NCBI RefSeq assembly: GCF_031432425.1
Contig: NZ_JAVKPH010000008.1
Span: 103,505 to 167,504 of the forward strand
Reading direction: 5' to 3'
Length of the DNA: 64,000 nt
DNA from: Ruixingdingia sedimenti
GTDB taxonomy: Bacteria; Pseudomonadota; Alphaproteobacteria; Rhodobacterales; Rhodobacteraceae
Below are positions 34,799-42,458 of this stretch, piece after piece (position 1 is the first letter of the stretch; the number at the start of each line of letters is the position of its first letter). Position numbers and translations under genes: made by a program. The notes beneath the pieces were generated by a model, which saw nothing but the letters and a program-made list of their open reading frames with translations, searched no databases and was not told the DNA's origin.

Positions 34799-36240
34799 AC
34801 GCGCTGATGATCCAGGGCACAGGGTCGGATGTGGGCAAGTCGCTGCTGGTGGCGGGGCTCTGCCGGGCGGCGCGGCGCCGGGGGCTGCGGGTGCTGCCCT
34901 TCAAGCCGCAGAACATGTCCAACAACGCCGCCGTGACGGCCGACGGGGGCGAGATCGGCCGGGCGCAGGCATTGCAGGCGCTGGCCTGCGGGGTGGATCC
35001 CGTCACCGACATGAACCCCGTGCTGCTGAAACCCGAAACCGACATCGGCGCGCAGGTGATCGTGCAGGGCCGGCGGATGGGCAGCTACCGGGCGCGCGCC
35101 TATGGCAGCCTCAAGCCGCAGCTGGCGGCGGCGGTGATGGACAGCTTCGCCCGCCTGCGCGCGCAGGCCGATCTGGTGGTGGTCGAGGGCGCGGGCAGCC
35201 CGGCAGAGGTCAACCTGCGGCAGGGCGACATCGCCAACATGGGCTTTGCCCGCGCGGCGGGCGTGCCGGTGGTGCTGGCGGGCGACATCGACCGCGGCGG
35301 GGTGATCGCGCAGATCGTGGGCACGCAGGCGGTGCTGGACCCCGCGGATGCGGCGCTGATCGCGGGTTTCATCGTCAACCGCTTCCGCGGCGACCCGCGG
35401 CTTTTCGACGATGGCTACCGGCTGATCGCGGCGCGCACCGGCTGGCGCGGCTTCGGCGTGGTGCCCTGGTTCGCCGATGCCGCGCTGCTGCCGGCCGAGG
35501 ATGCGCTGGACCTGACGCCGCGGGGCGGCGGGCCGGTGCATGTCGCCTGCCTCGGCCTGTCGCGGATCGCCAATTTCGACGACCTCGACCCGCTGAAGAT
35601 GGAACCGGCGGTGCGGCTGACGATGGTGATGCCGGGGCAGGCGGTGCCGGGCGACGCGGCGCTGGTGATCGTGCCGGGCACGAAATCGACGCGGGGCGAC
35701 CTGGCGTTCCTGCGCGCGCAGGGCTGGGACGTGGACCTGCTGGCCCATCACCGGCGCGGCGGGCGGATCCTTGGGCTTTGCGGCGGCTACCAGATGCTGG
35801 GCCGCACCGTCGCCGACCCGCAGGGGATCGAAGGCGAGCCGGGCGCGACCCCGGGCCTCGGCCTGCTCGACGTGGATACGGTGATGACCGCCGACAAAAG
35901 GCTCGCCCGGGTGGCGGCGGTGCATGCGGCCACCGGCCTGCCGGTTTCGGGCTACGAGATCCACATCGGCCGCACCACCGGCCCCGACTGCGCCCGCCCC
36001 TTCGCCCATGTGGACGGCACGCCCGAAGGCGCGGCATCGCCCGGCGGCAGGGTGCAGGGCAGCTACCTGCACGGGCTCTTTTCCGAGGACGCCTTCCGCG
36101 CGGCCTTCCTGTCCGGCCTCGGCGCCGCATCCGGGGGCGTGCGCTATGGCGCGCGGGTCGAACAGGTGCTCGACGACCTCGCCGCGCATCTGGAAACCCA
36201 TCTGGACGTGCCCGCCCTGTTGCGGCTTGCGGGGGCCTGA
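34789..36240 (+). CDS. cobQ: adenosylcobyric acid synthase (glutamine-hydrolysing)
   Basis: Product is 483 aa. It amidates four side chains of adenosylcobyrinate a,c-diamide using ATP and glutamine. The N-terminal dethiobiotin-synthase-like domain has MIQGTGSDVGKSLLVAGLC and FKPQNMSNNAAVT. The C-terminal class I-like amidotransferase has Cys331 in LGLCGGYQMLG and His428 in GSYLHGLF. ATG 34789 overlaps the end of cobS by 10 bp; a GTG two codons later is possible. It is the last gene of the operon and is followed by repeat copy C. Confidence 0.96.
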   Translation: MGVNALMIQGTGSDVGKSLLVAGLCRAARRRGLRVLPFKPQNMSNNAAVTADGGEIGRAQALQALACGVDPVTDMNPVLLKPETDIGAQVIVQGRRMGSYRARAYGSLKPQLAAAVMDSFARLRAQADLVVVEGAGSPAEVNLRQGDIANMGFARAAGVPVVLAGDIDRGGVIAQIVGTQAVLDPADAALIAGFIVNRFRGDPRLFDDGYRLIAARTGWRGFGVVPWFADAALLPAEDALDLTPRGGGPVHVACLGLSRIANFDDLDPLKMEPAVRLTMVMPGQAVPGDAALVIVPGTKSTRGDLAFLRAQGWDVDLLAHHRRGGRILGLCGGYQMLGRTVADPQGIEGEPGATPGLGLLDVDTVMTADKRLARVAAVHAATGLPVSGYEIHIGRTTGPDCARPFAHVDGTPEGAASPGGRVQGSYLHGLFSEDAFRAAFLSGLGAASGGVRYGARVEQVLDDLAAHLETHLDVPALLRLAGA

Positions 36241-36279
36241 GTCTCTCCGCCCGGCGGCGGTGCGGGTGGAAAGTGCGGG

Positions 36280-36371
36280 AGCCTCCGGCGGGGATATTTG
36301 GGGACAGAAAGTGATGCAGGGCGGGCCCTTCTTCACTTTCTGTCCTTAAATATCCCGGGGTCCGGGGCAGC
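36280..36371. repeat. intergenic inverted-repeat element, copy C
   Basis: Between the convergent ends of cobQ and the DUF1501 gene. A perfect 13-bp inner inverted repeat, GGACAGAAAGTGA (36302-36314) and TCACTTTCTGTCC (36333-36345), is flanked by GCCTCCGGCGGGGATATTTG on the left and TTAAATATCCCGGGGTCCGG on the right. A further GC-rich hairpin follows on the right. The left arm matches copies A and D almost base for base. It could serve as a bidirectional terminator. Nothing else is visible in the 170-bp gap. Confidence 0.85.
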
Positions 36372-36410
36372 GCCCCGGCGCTGCCCTCGACATCCCGCCA
36401 ATCAGCAGGG

Positions 36411-37571
36411 TCAGCGCAGCACCGGCTCCGCCCCGCCCATGTCCAGCCCCGGGAACACCACCCGTTCCAGATCGCCGCGTGCCAGCCCGAACATCCCCGC
36501 CAGTGCCTGTGCCGCATGGGCGCGCACATCGGCGGTGGGCATCAGGTCGCGGCGGTTGAGAAGGTCAGCCTCTGCCAGCCCCGGCCAGCGGCCCAGTACC
36601 CGGCCCCCGCGCAGCGCGCCGCCGGCCATCAGCATCGCGCCCCCGGTGCCGTGGTCGGTGCCGCCGGATCCGTTTTCCCGCGCGGTGCGGCCGAATTCCG
36701 TCATCGCCAGCACCAAGGTCGTGCCCCAGTGCGCCCCGAGCCCCGCCCGCAGCGCCAGCACCGTCTGCGCCAGCGCCGCCAGCCGGTCGGCCATCAGCCG
36801 CGCCTGTCCCTGATGCATGTCCCATCCGCCAAGCGAAAAGGTCGCGATCCGCGCATCCGCGACCAGCCGGGCGGCGACATGGGTGCCGATGTCGGTCGCG
36901 GCCAGATCGCCCTTCGGGTTGGGCCCGGCGGCGGTTTCGGTGGCCAGCGCCTGCGCCCCCGTCCAGACCGGCGCGAACAGCGGGTCTGCGCCATGCAGTT
37001 CGTCCAGCAGCAGCCGCCCCTGCGCCGACAGGCGCGGGTCGGCGACCGGCATCCAGTGCGCGGTATCCGCCGCGCCCTCGAGGATCAGCATCCGTTCCCG
37101 TCCCACCGTCACCCCCGCCCGCGGCCCCGCGCCGGGGATCAGCCCGATAGCGCGGTTCAGCCAGCCGTCCCGCCCCGGGGTCAGCGCGCCGTCCGCCGCG
37201 CCCCCGCCGTTTTCCAGGAAATCCTGCCCGGTGAAGTGGCTGCGGCGGCGGTAGGGGGTGGCGACGGCGTGGGCGAAGCCCAACTCGCCCGTCTGCCACA
37301 GCGGCAACAGCGGGGCGGCGGCGGGATGCAGGGCGAAGAAGCCGTCGAGAGGCGCGCCCCCTTCCCCCTCGGCCAGCGTCGGCCGCAGGCTGGCATAGGC
37401 CGGATCCCCCACCGGCCGCAGCACGTCGAGCCCGTCCATCGCACCGCGCAGCACGATCACCACCAGCCGGTTTTCCCCCGGCGCGGCGGCAAAGCCGATG
37501 CGGGTGATCAGCGGGCTTGCCGCCGCCGAACAGCCGATCAGGAAGCTGCGCCGCGAGATCAGCAGATCCAT
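36411..37571 (-). CDS. DUF1501 family protein with twin-arginine signal
   Basis: Product is 386 aa. The N-terminus (SRRSFLIGCSAAASPLITRI, Arg7-Arg8) is a twin-arginine leader, so it is likely exported folded. The body is a sulfatase/alkaline-phosphatase-superfamily-like DUF1501 protein: VVIVLRGAMDGLDVLRPVGD, LALHPA-type start region, SHFTGQDFLENG, FSLGGWDMHQGQARLMADRL, and TTLVLAMTEFGRTARENGSG with GGTDHGTGGAMLMAGG. The family is widespread, usually paired with DUF1800, and its biochemical role is not established. The start ATG 37571 lies 10 bp after the DUF1800 stop, so the two are one operon. Confidence 0.9.
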   Translation of the reverse strand: MDLLISRRSFLIGCSAAASPLITRIGFAAAPGENRLVVIVLRGAMDGLDVLRPVGDPAYASLRPTLAEGEGGAPLDGFFALHPAAAPLLPLWQTGELGFAHAVATPYRRRSHFTGQDFLENGGGAADGALTPGRDGWLNRAIGLIPGAGPRAGVTVGRERMLILEGAADTAHWMPVADPRLSAQGRLLLDELHGADPLFAPVWTGAQALATETAAGPNPKGDLAATDIGTHVAARLVADARIATFSLGGWDMHQGQARLMADRLAALAQTVLALRAGLGAHWGTTLVLAMTEFGRTARENGSGGTDHGTGGAMLMAGGALRGGRVLGRWPGLAEADLLNRRDLMPTADVRAHAAQALAGMFGLARGDLERVVFPGLDMGGAEPVLR

Positions 37572-37581
37572 CCCCGCCCCC

Positions 37582-38922
37582 CTATCGCCGCATGAAGGCG
37601 GGCGCGGCGAACAGCACGGCCACGCCTTCCCACCGTTGTTCGGCGCCGCGCACGGCCTGCGCCGTTTCCGGCCCGCCCGCAAGGTCGCCCAGCATCCGTT
37701 CCGCCAGCGCGCCGGGGTCGTCCACCGGCGGGGTGCGGCGGGCAAGTTCCACCGCCCAGTCCAGCCGCGCCGCCAGCATGGGGGCCGACAGCCAGCCCCC
37801 GGCGGTGTCGGGCCAGCCGTCGGGCTGGCGCGGGCGGTGGATCGGCTGGCCGAGCCGGGCCATCGCCTCGGCCACCCGCAACCCCACCTTGGGGATCGCG
37901 CCCACCCCGGCCTCCTGCCCCGTCATGTCCAGCGCGCGCAGCGTCGCCACGATGTATTCGTGGGGCGAACGGACCTTGGCCAGTTCCGCCGCCCGCGCCG
38001 CCGGATGCGTCAGCAACAGGCGATAAAGGGGCGGCAGCGCGCCCTCGCCGCGCAGGTATTCGGCGGCCATCGCCTGCACCAGATCGGCGGGCGGGTTGTC
38101 GGACAGGAAATGGCCCGCCAGCATCCGCGCCACGCTGTCCGCCGTCTGCGACCGCATCGCGATGTCGGCGACCAGCCGGCGGATTTCGTCCTCCCCTTCG
38201 CCATAGGTCACGCCGAGGATGCGCTTGTCGCCCGGCTCTGCCCGGTCGGGGTCGAAGGCGGTCCCGTCCGGCCCCGCCGTCAGCCCGGCCAGCAGGCGGG
38301 CGGTTTCGGTCACGTCGCGCTGGTCGTAGCCGGTGCCCATGCTGTGCAGTTCCAGCAGTTCGCGGGCAAGGTTCTCGTTCAGCCCCTGCCCCCGGCGCTG
38401 GCCAAGCACCGAATGCGGGCCGACCGAGCGGACCTGATCGAGATAGACCAGCATCGCCGGGTGGAACACCGAGGCCGCCAGCATGTCGGGAAAGCGGCCC
38501 GCGACATGGGGGCGGATCGCCTCGTCCCGGAAGGGCTGGACCAGATGGGCCATCGCCGCCGGGCCGAAAGCCACCGTCAGCCGGTTGGCCCAGAGGTTCG
38601 CCAGCCGTTCGCGGAACCCCCGTGTGGCGGTGGCGGCGCGGGGGATCCATGTCAGCGGATCCTCTGCCGTGATGCGTTTCAGTTCCGGGCCTGCGGTGGC
38701 CGCCACCGCCTGCCCGGCGCGGCGGGCGGCGGCGTCATCGCGCGCCTGCCGCTGCAACGCCAGCCGTTCGGCCAGCGTGGGGCGGTGCCAGCGCGCATCG
38801 TCGGGGTCGGGGGGGGCAAGCTGCGCCATCAGCCGGTCGGCGTCGTACCCGCCCGGCAGCGGCGCCGTGCCGCCCCGGGGGCCATAGCCGAAGCGGATGT
38901 CCTCGATCAGGGATGATGCCAT
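37582..38922 (-). CDS. DUF1800 family protein
   Basis: Product is 446 aa. Family features: IEDIRFGYGPRGG at the start, FRERLANLWANRLTV, FHPAMLVYLDQVRSVGPHSV, GLNENLARELLELHSMGTGY followed by DVTETARLLAGLT, and RSPHEYIVATLRALD. This is the standard partner of DUF1501 proteins; the function of the pair is unknown, although many are found with outer-surface proteins. The real start is ATG 38922; the longer antisense frame to 42006 has no support. No clear signal peptide is visible. It is divergent from a GT4 gene with a 114-bp gap. Confidence 0.9.
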   Translation of the reverse strand: MASSLIEDIRFGYGPRGGTAPLPGGYDADRLMAQLAPPDPDDARWHRPTLAERLALQRQARDDAAARRAGQAVAATAGPELKRITAEDPLTWIPRAATATRGFRERLANLWANRLTVAFGPAAMAHLVQPFRDEAIRPHVAGRFPDMLAASVFHPAMLVYLDQVRSVGPHSVLGQRRGQGLNENLARELLELHSMGTGYDQRDVTETARLLAGLTAGPDGTAFDPDRAEPGDKRILGVTYGEGEDEIRRLVADIAMRSQTADSVARMLAGHFLSDNPPADLVQAMAAEYLRGEGALPPLYRLLLTHPAARAAELAKVRSPHEYIVATLRALDMTGQEAGVGAIPKVGLRVAEAMARLGQPIHRPRQPDGWPDTAGGWLSAPMLAARLDWAVELARRTPPVDDPGALAERMLGDLAGGPETAQAVRGAEQRWEGVAVLFAAPAFMRR

Positions 38923-39036
38923 GCTGCGCCGCCTTTGCGGTTCAGGTAGGCACGGGGCGGCGGAAACGCAAGCCGGGGTTTGCATCGCGCCGGGTTGGCG
39001 GTACACCGGGCAGGCTGGCAGCCAACGGGGAACGGC

Positions 39037-40230
39037 GTGAGGATCGCCTATCTGGTCAATACCTATCCGCGCCCCTCGCACACCTTCATCCGGCGAGAGA
39101 TCCGGGCGCTGGAACGCCGCGGCATCGCGGTGCACCGTTTCGCCATGCGGTCGGACCGCGCGGCGCTGGTGGACCCGGCGGATGTGGCCGAGGATGCGCG
39201 GACGGAACATGTGCTGAAGGCCGGCGCGCCGGTGCTGGCGGCGGCGGGGCTGCGGGCGCTGGCGACGGCGCGGGGGTGGCGCGCGCTGCGGCTGGCGGTG
39301 GGCTGCGGGCGGCGCGGGGGCGGGGTGCTGCGGCATCTGGTCTATCTGGCAGAGGCCGCGCAGGTCGCCCGCCGGTGCCGCGATCTGGGGGTTGCGCATC
39401 TGCATGCGCATTTCGGCACCAATTCGGCCACCGTCGCCATGCTGGCACATGAACTGGGCGGGCCGCGGTTCAGTTTCACCGTCCACGGGCCCGAGGAATT
39501 CGACGCCCCCGCCGCGCTGTCGCTGCGGCAAAAGATGGCGCGCGCGGCCTTTACCGTCGCCATCAGTTCCTTCGGGCGCAGCCAGCTGATGCGGTGGGCA
39601 CGGGCGGCGGACTGGCCGCGGATCCATACCGTCCATTGCGGGATCGAACCGGCGCTGTTCGCCCCCGCGCCGCTGCCCGAAGGCCCGGCGCGGGTGGTGG
39701 CGATCGGGCGGTTTTCCGAACAGAAGGGGCAGTTGCTGCTGGTGCGGGCGCTGGCGCTGGCCGTGGCCCGCGCGCCGGGGCTGCATCTGGTGCTGGTGGG
39801 CGACGGCGAATTGCGCGGCGCGATGGAGGCGGCGGTGGCGCAGGCGGGCATCGGCGCGCATGTGACCCTGACCGGCTGGCTGGACGAGGCCGGCGTGCGC
39901 GCCGAACTGGCCGCGGCGCAGGCGCTGGTGCTGCCCAGTTTCGCCGAAGGGCTGCCGATGGTGGTGATGGAGGCGATGGCGGCGGCGCGCCCGGTGGTGG
40001 CGACATGGATCGCCGGGGTGCCCGAACTGGTGGTGCCGGGCGGCACCGGCTGGCTGGTGCCCGCGGGCGATGCGGGGGCGCTGGCCGATGCGCTGGTGGC
40101 GCTGGCGGGCACGCCGGTGGATCGCCTGCGCGCGATGGGCGAGGCGGGCCGCGCCCGGGTGCTGGCCCGCCACGACATCGACGCCGAGGCAGGGCGTCTT
40201 GCCGCGCTGTTCGCGGCGGAAACCGCTTGA
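39037..40230 (+). CDS. family 4 glycosyltransferase
   Basis: Product is 397 aa from GTG 39037; homologues begin at this point (VRIAYLVNTYPRPSHTFIRR). The N-terminal domain has HLHAHFGTNSATVAMLAHEL and the FTVHGPEEFDAP motif; the C-terminal domain has VVAIGRFSEQKGQLLLVRAL and VLPSFAEGLPMVVMEAMAAA, the EX7E motif of GT4 enzymes. It heads a co-directional set leading to the sulfatase at 42448, with a 54-bp gap to the next gene. It probably acts on a surface polysaccharide or exported glycoconjugate; the sugar is unknown. Confidence 0.92.
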   Translation: MRIAYLVNTYPRPSHTFIRREIRALERRGIAVHRFAMRSDRAALVDPADVAEDARTEHVLKAGAPVLAAAGLRALATARGWRALRLAVGCGRRGGGVLRHLVYLAEAAQVARRCRDLGVAHLHAHFGTNSATVAMLAHELGGPRFSFTVHGPEEFDAPAALSLRQKMARAAFTVAISSFGRSQLMRWARAADWPRIHTVHCGIEPALFAPAPLPEGPARVVAIGRFSEQKGQLLLVRALALAVARAPGLHLVLVGDGELRGAMEAAVAQAGIGAHVTLTGWLDEAGVRAELAAAQALVLPSFAEGLPMVVMEAMAAARPVVATWIAGVPELVVPGGTGWLVPAGDAGALADALVALAGTPVDRLRAMGEAGRARVLARHDIDAEAGRLAALFAAETA

Positions 40231-40284
40231 CCCCGGGCCCCGCCGCGCCGGACAAGTGCCAAGGGATCGAAGGAGGTACGCGAC

Positions 40285-41751
40285 ATGCCCGGCGGCGACG
40301 GCACGCCATCGCAGGCCCCCGATGAAGGGGTTCTGATCCGTGCCGAGAACGGGGATGTCGTCACCTTCGACGCCACCGGGTTGACGCTGCGGCTGTCGGA
40401 TACCGTGCTGGCCGATCTGCGCCGCCGCCTGCCGCTTGCCCCCGCCGCGCCTGTTGCCGCCCCCGACCCTGCCCCCGACGCGGCCGATGTGTTGGGCGAC
40501 ATCGACGCATGGGGGCTGGCACAGGCGGGCGGCTGGCACCATTTCACCGCCCGGCTGGAACCGGGGCGCGGCGCGCGCGGCTATCGCCGCCCGGTGGCGG
40601 GGGGCGACATCATCGCCGACGCGCCGGGGCCGCTTTGCGCCCTTCTGGCGCTTGGCGGTGCGCGCCGCGCGGGGTTCACGCCGGGGCCGCCGCGCTGGCG
40701 GTTCAACGTGCTGGCGCCGGGGGATCATATCGGCGCGGTGGGGCTGGAAGGGACGGCAGAGGCCGTGCGGACCCCCGGCCTGCAACATATCCCACATGCG
40801 ACGCGGGAATCGATGACGGCCGACCGGCTGCTCGACTGGCGGGCGGATCGGGGAATGGGCCTGCCGCTGATCCTGACGCGGGCAGAGACGGACAATGTGG
40901 CATCCATCGCGGCGCTGGCCGAAGGCCGGGGCTATGCCAATTTCCTGACCGCGGTGGACAGTCTGATCGCCGCCGCCGCAACCCTCGGCCGCCGCCCCCG
41001 GGTGCTGGCGGTGGGGCTGGATCACACGCTGGAGGATCCGGGCACCGACCCGGATGCCTTCGTCACCGGCCTGCGCGCGTTGATGGCGCGGGTGGAGGCC
41101 GATTTCAACGCCCGCGGCCTTGCCCGCCCGCTGTTCCTGATGACGTTCGAGGCCGGCACCCGCGCGCGGGGGGACCAGCCGCAGATATTGGCCCACGAAC
41201 GGCTCGCCCGCGCGCACTGGCCGCATGAGGTGCTGTTCAGCGCGCCGGGCTACATGTTCGCGCAGGACCGTTTCGGCCGGCCCCTTGATGCCGCGCGGCT
41301 GCGCATGGCGGAAATGGATGCGCATGCCATCGCGGGGCATGGCGCGGGGGGCTGGCGCTGCCCGCTGCCGCTGCTGGCGGAAACCGAAGGGGATGGAAGG
41401 GTGATCCGCGTCACCTGCGACGCGCTGGCGCCGCTGGTGATCGACGCGGGCGATCCGTTGCGCGCGGGGCCGGCCTGCGGGTTCGGCCTTGCCGGTACGG
41501 ATGCGCGGGTGAAGGGTGCGGCGGTTGCGCCGGATGACGACCGGGCGGTGCTGGTGACGCTGGACCGGCCCGTGGATGGCCCCGCGCGGCTGCGCTATGC
41601 CTTCGGCGCGGCGGACAGCCCCGACGAATACCCCGCCAACCGGGGCGCGCTGCGCGATACCTGGGCCGCGCCGGCGCTGGACGGGCAGGGATTGCTGCAC
41701 CGTTGGGCGCTGCCCGCCGAACTGCCGGTGCATCCGGGGGCGGGGCGATGA
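40285..41751 (+). CDS. uncharacterised protein, possibly related to SGNH carbohydrate esterases
   Basis: Product is 488 aa; the ATG follows AAGGAGG with eight bases between. No signal peptide or membrane helix is visible. The middle reads like an alpha/beta enzyme (PRVLAVGLDHTLEDPGTDPD, RPLFLMTFEAGTRARGDQPQ). The C-terminal half (VIRVTCDALAPLVIDAGDPL, CGFGLAGTDARVKGA, ARLRYAFGAADSPDEYPANR) resembles the accessory domain that follows the SGNH domain in sialate-esterase-like proteins of Rhodobacterales. I could not place the nucleophile serine with confidence, so catalytic activity is uncertain. Its stop overlaps the start of the next gene. Confidence 0.45.
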   Translation: MPGGDGTPSQAPDEGVLIRAENGDVVTFDATGLTLRLSDTVLADLRRRLPLAPAAPVAAPDPAPDAADVLGDIDAWGLAQAGGWHHFTARLEPGRGARGYRRPVAGGDIIADAPGPLCALLALGGARRAGFTPGPPRWRFNVLAPGDHIGAVGLEGTAEAVRTPGLQHIPHATRESMTADRLLDWRADRGMGLPLILTRAETDNVASIAALAEGRGYANFLTAVDSLIAAAATLGRRPRVLAVGLDHTLEDPGTDPDAFVTGLRALMARVEADFNARGLARPLFLMTFEAGTRARGDQPQILAHERLARAHWPHEVLFSAPGYMFAQDRFGRPLDAARLRMAEMDAHAIAGHGAGGWRCPLPLLAETEGDGRVIRVTCDALAPLVIDAGDPLRAGPACGFGLAGTDARVKGAAVAPDDDRAVLVTLDRPVDGPARLRYAFGAADSPDEYPANRGALRDTWAAPALDGQGLLHRWALPAELPVHPGAGR

Positions 41752-42458
41752 CGCTGGTCTATCACGGCCGCCTGCCGCCCGGGGCGTTGGTGAACCACCG
41801 GGCCGAGGGGCTGTGGCTGCATGCCGAACCGGGGGCCTTCGCCGATGCCGACGCGCCGGGGCGCATCTTCGCCTGGCAGGCGAAGGCGGGCGAGGGCGTG
41901 GCGGTCGCGGTCGGCCCCAACAAGACCGGTACGCTGACCGCGCCCGGCCGCGCCGCGCTGCGGTTCGAAAGCGGCGAACAGGGCGGGCTGGTGCTGCCGG
42001 GGGCATTGGCCGATACCGCGCGGTGCAGTTTCGGCCTGATCTGGCACCCGGCGGCGGCGGATGCCGAAACCCTGCTGACCCTGCACCCCGGGGATGGGGG
42101 ATACCTCTACCTTGCCGCCGCGGGTGGCACGATACGGGTGGAACGCAAGGGCGGGGGCCTCGACCTGCGCGCGGCGCAGCCCGATGGGCCGGTGCTGGTG
42201 ATCTGCGGCATATCGGGCGGGCTGGTGCGGCTGGCGGTGAACGACGCCCCGCCGGTCATGGCCTCCGCCGCGATGCCCCCCGCCCCGGCGGATCTGTTCA
42301 TCGCCTGCCGCGGCCAGCGCGCGGGGCTGCGCGGCAAGCTGGGGGCCTTTGCGCTGACGGATGTGTTCGTCTGGCCCGGCCACGACTGCCTCGCCGCGCC
42401 CGGCGACCCGGCCCGCGCCGCCGCCCTTGACCAGTGGAGGGAAACCCGTGCCCTTTGA
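41748..42458 (+). CDS. uncharacterised protein, possibly a LamG/concanavalin-like beta-sandwich
   Basis: Product is 236 aa, starting at ATG 41748, which overlaps the TGA of the previous gene. The sequence alternates short beta-rich segments (GRAALRFESGEQGGLVLPGA, CSFGLIWHPAAADAETLLTL, GYLYLAAAGGTIRVERKGGG) in a pattern common in LamG/concanavalin-like carbohydrate-binding folds and ends with a DVFVWPGHDCLAAPGDPAR segment. No signal peptide. It overlaps the sulfatase gene by 11 bp. The fold call is a judgement from the strand pattern, not a recognised motif. Confidence 0.4.
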   Translation: MTLVYHGRLPPGALVNHRAEGLWLHAEPGAFADADAPGRIFAWQAKAGEGVAVAVGPNKTGTLTAPGRAALRFESGEQGGLVLPGALADTARCSFGLIWHPAAADAETLLTLHPGDGGYLYLAAAGGTIRVERKGGGLDLRAAQPDGPVLVICGISGGLVRLAVNDAPPVMASAAMPPAPADLFIACRGQRAGLRGKLGAFALTDVFVWPGHDCLAAPGDPARAAALDQWRETRAL

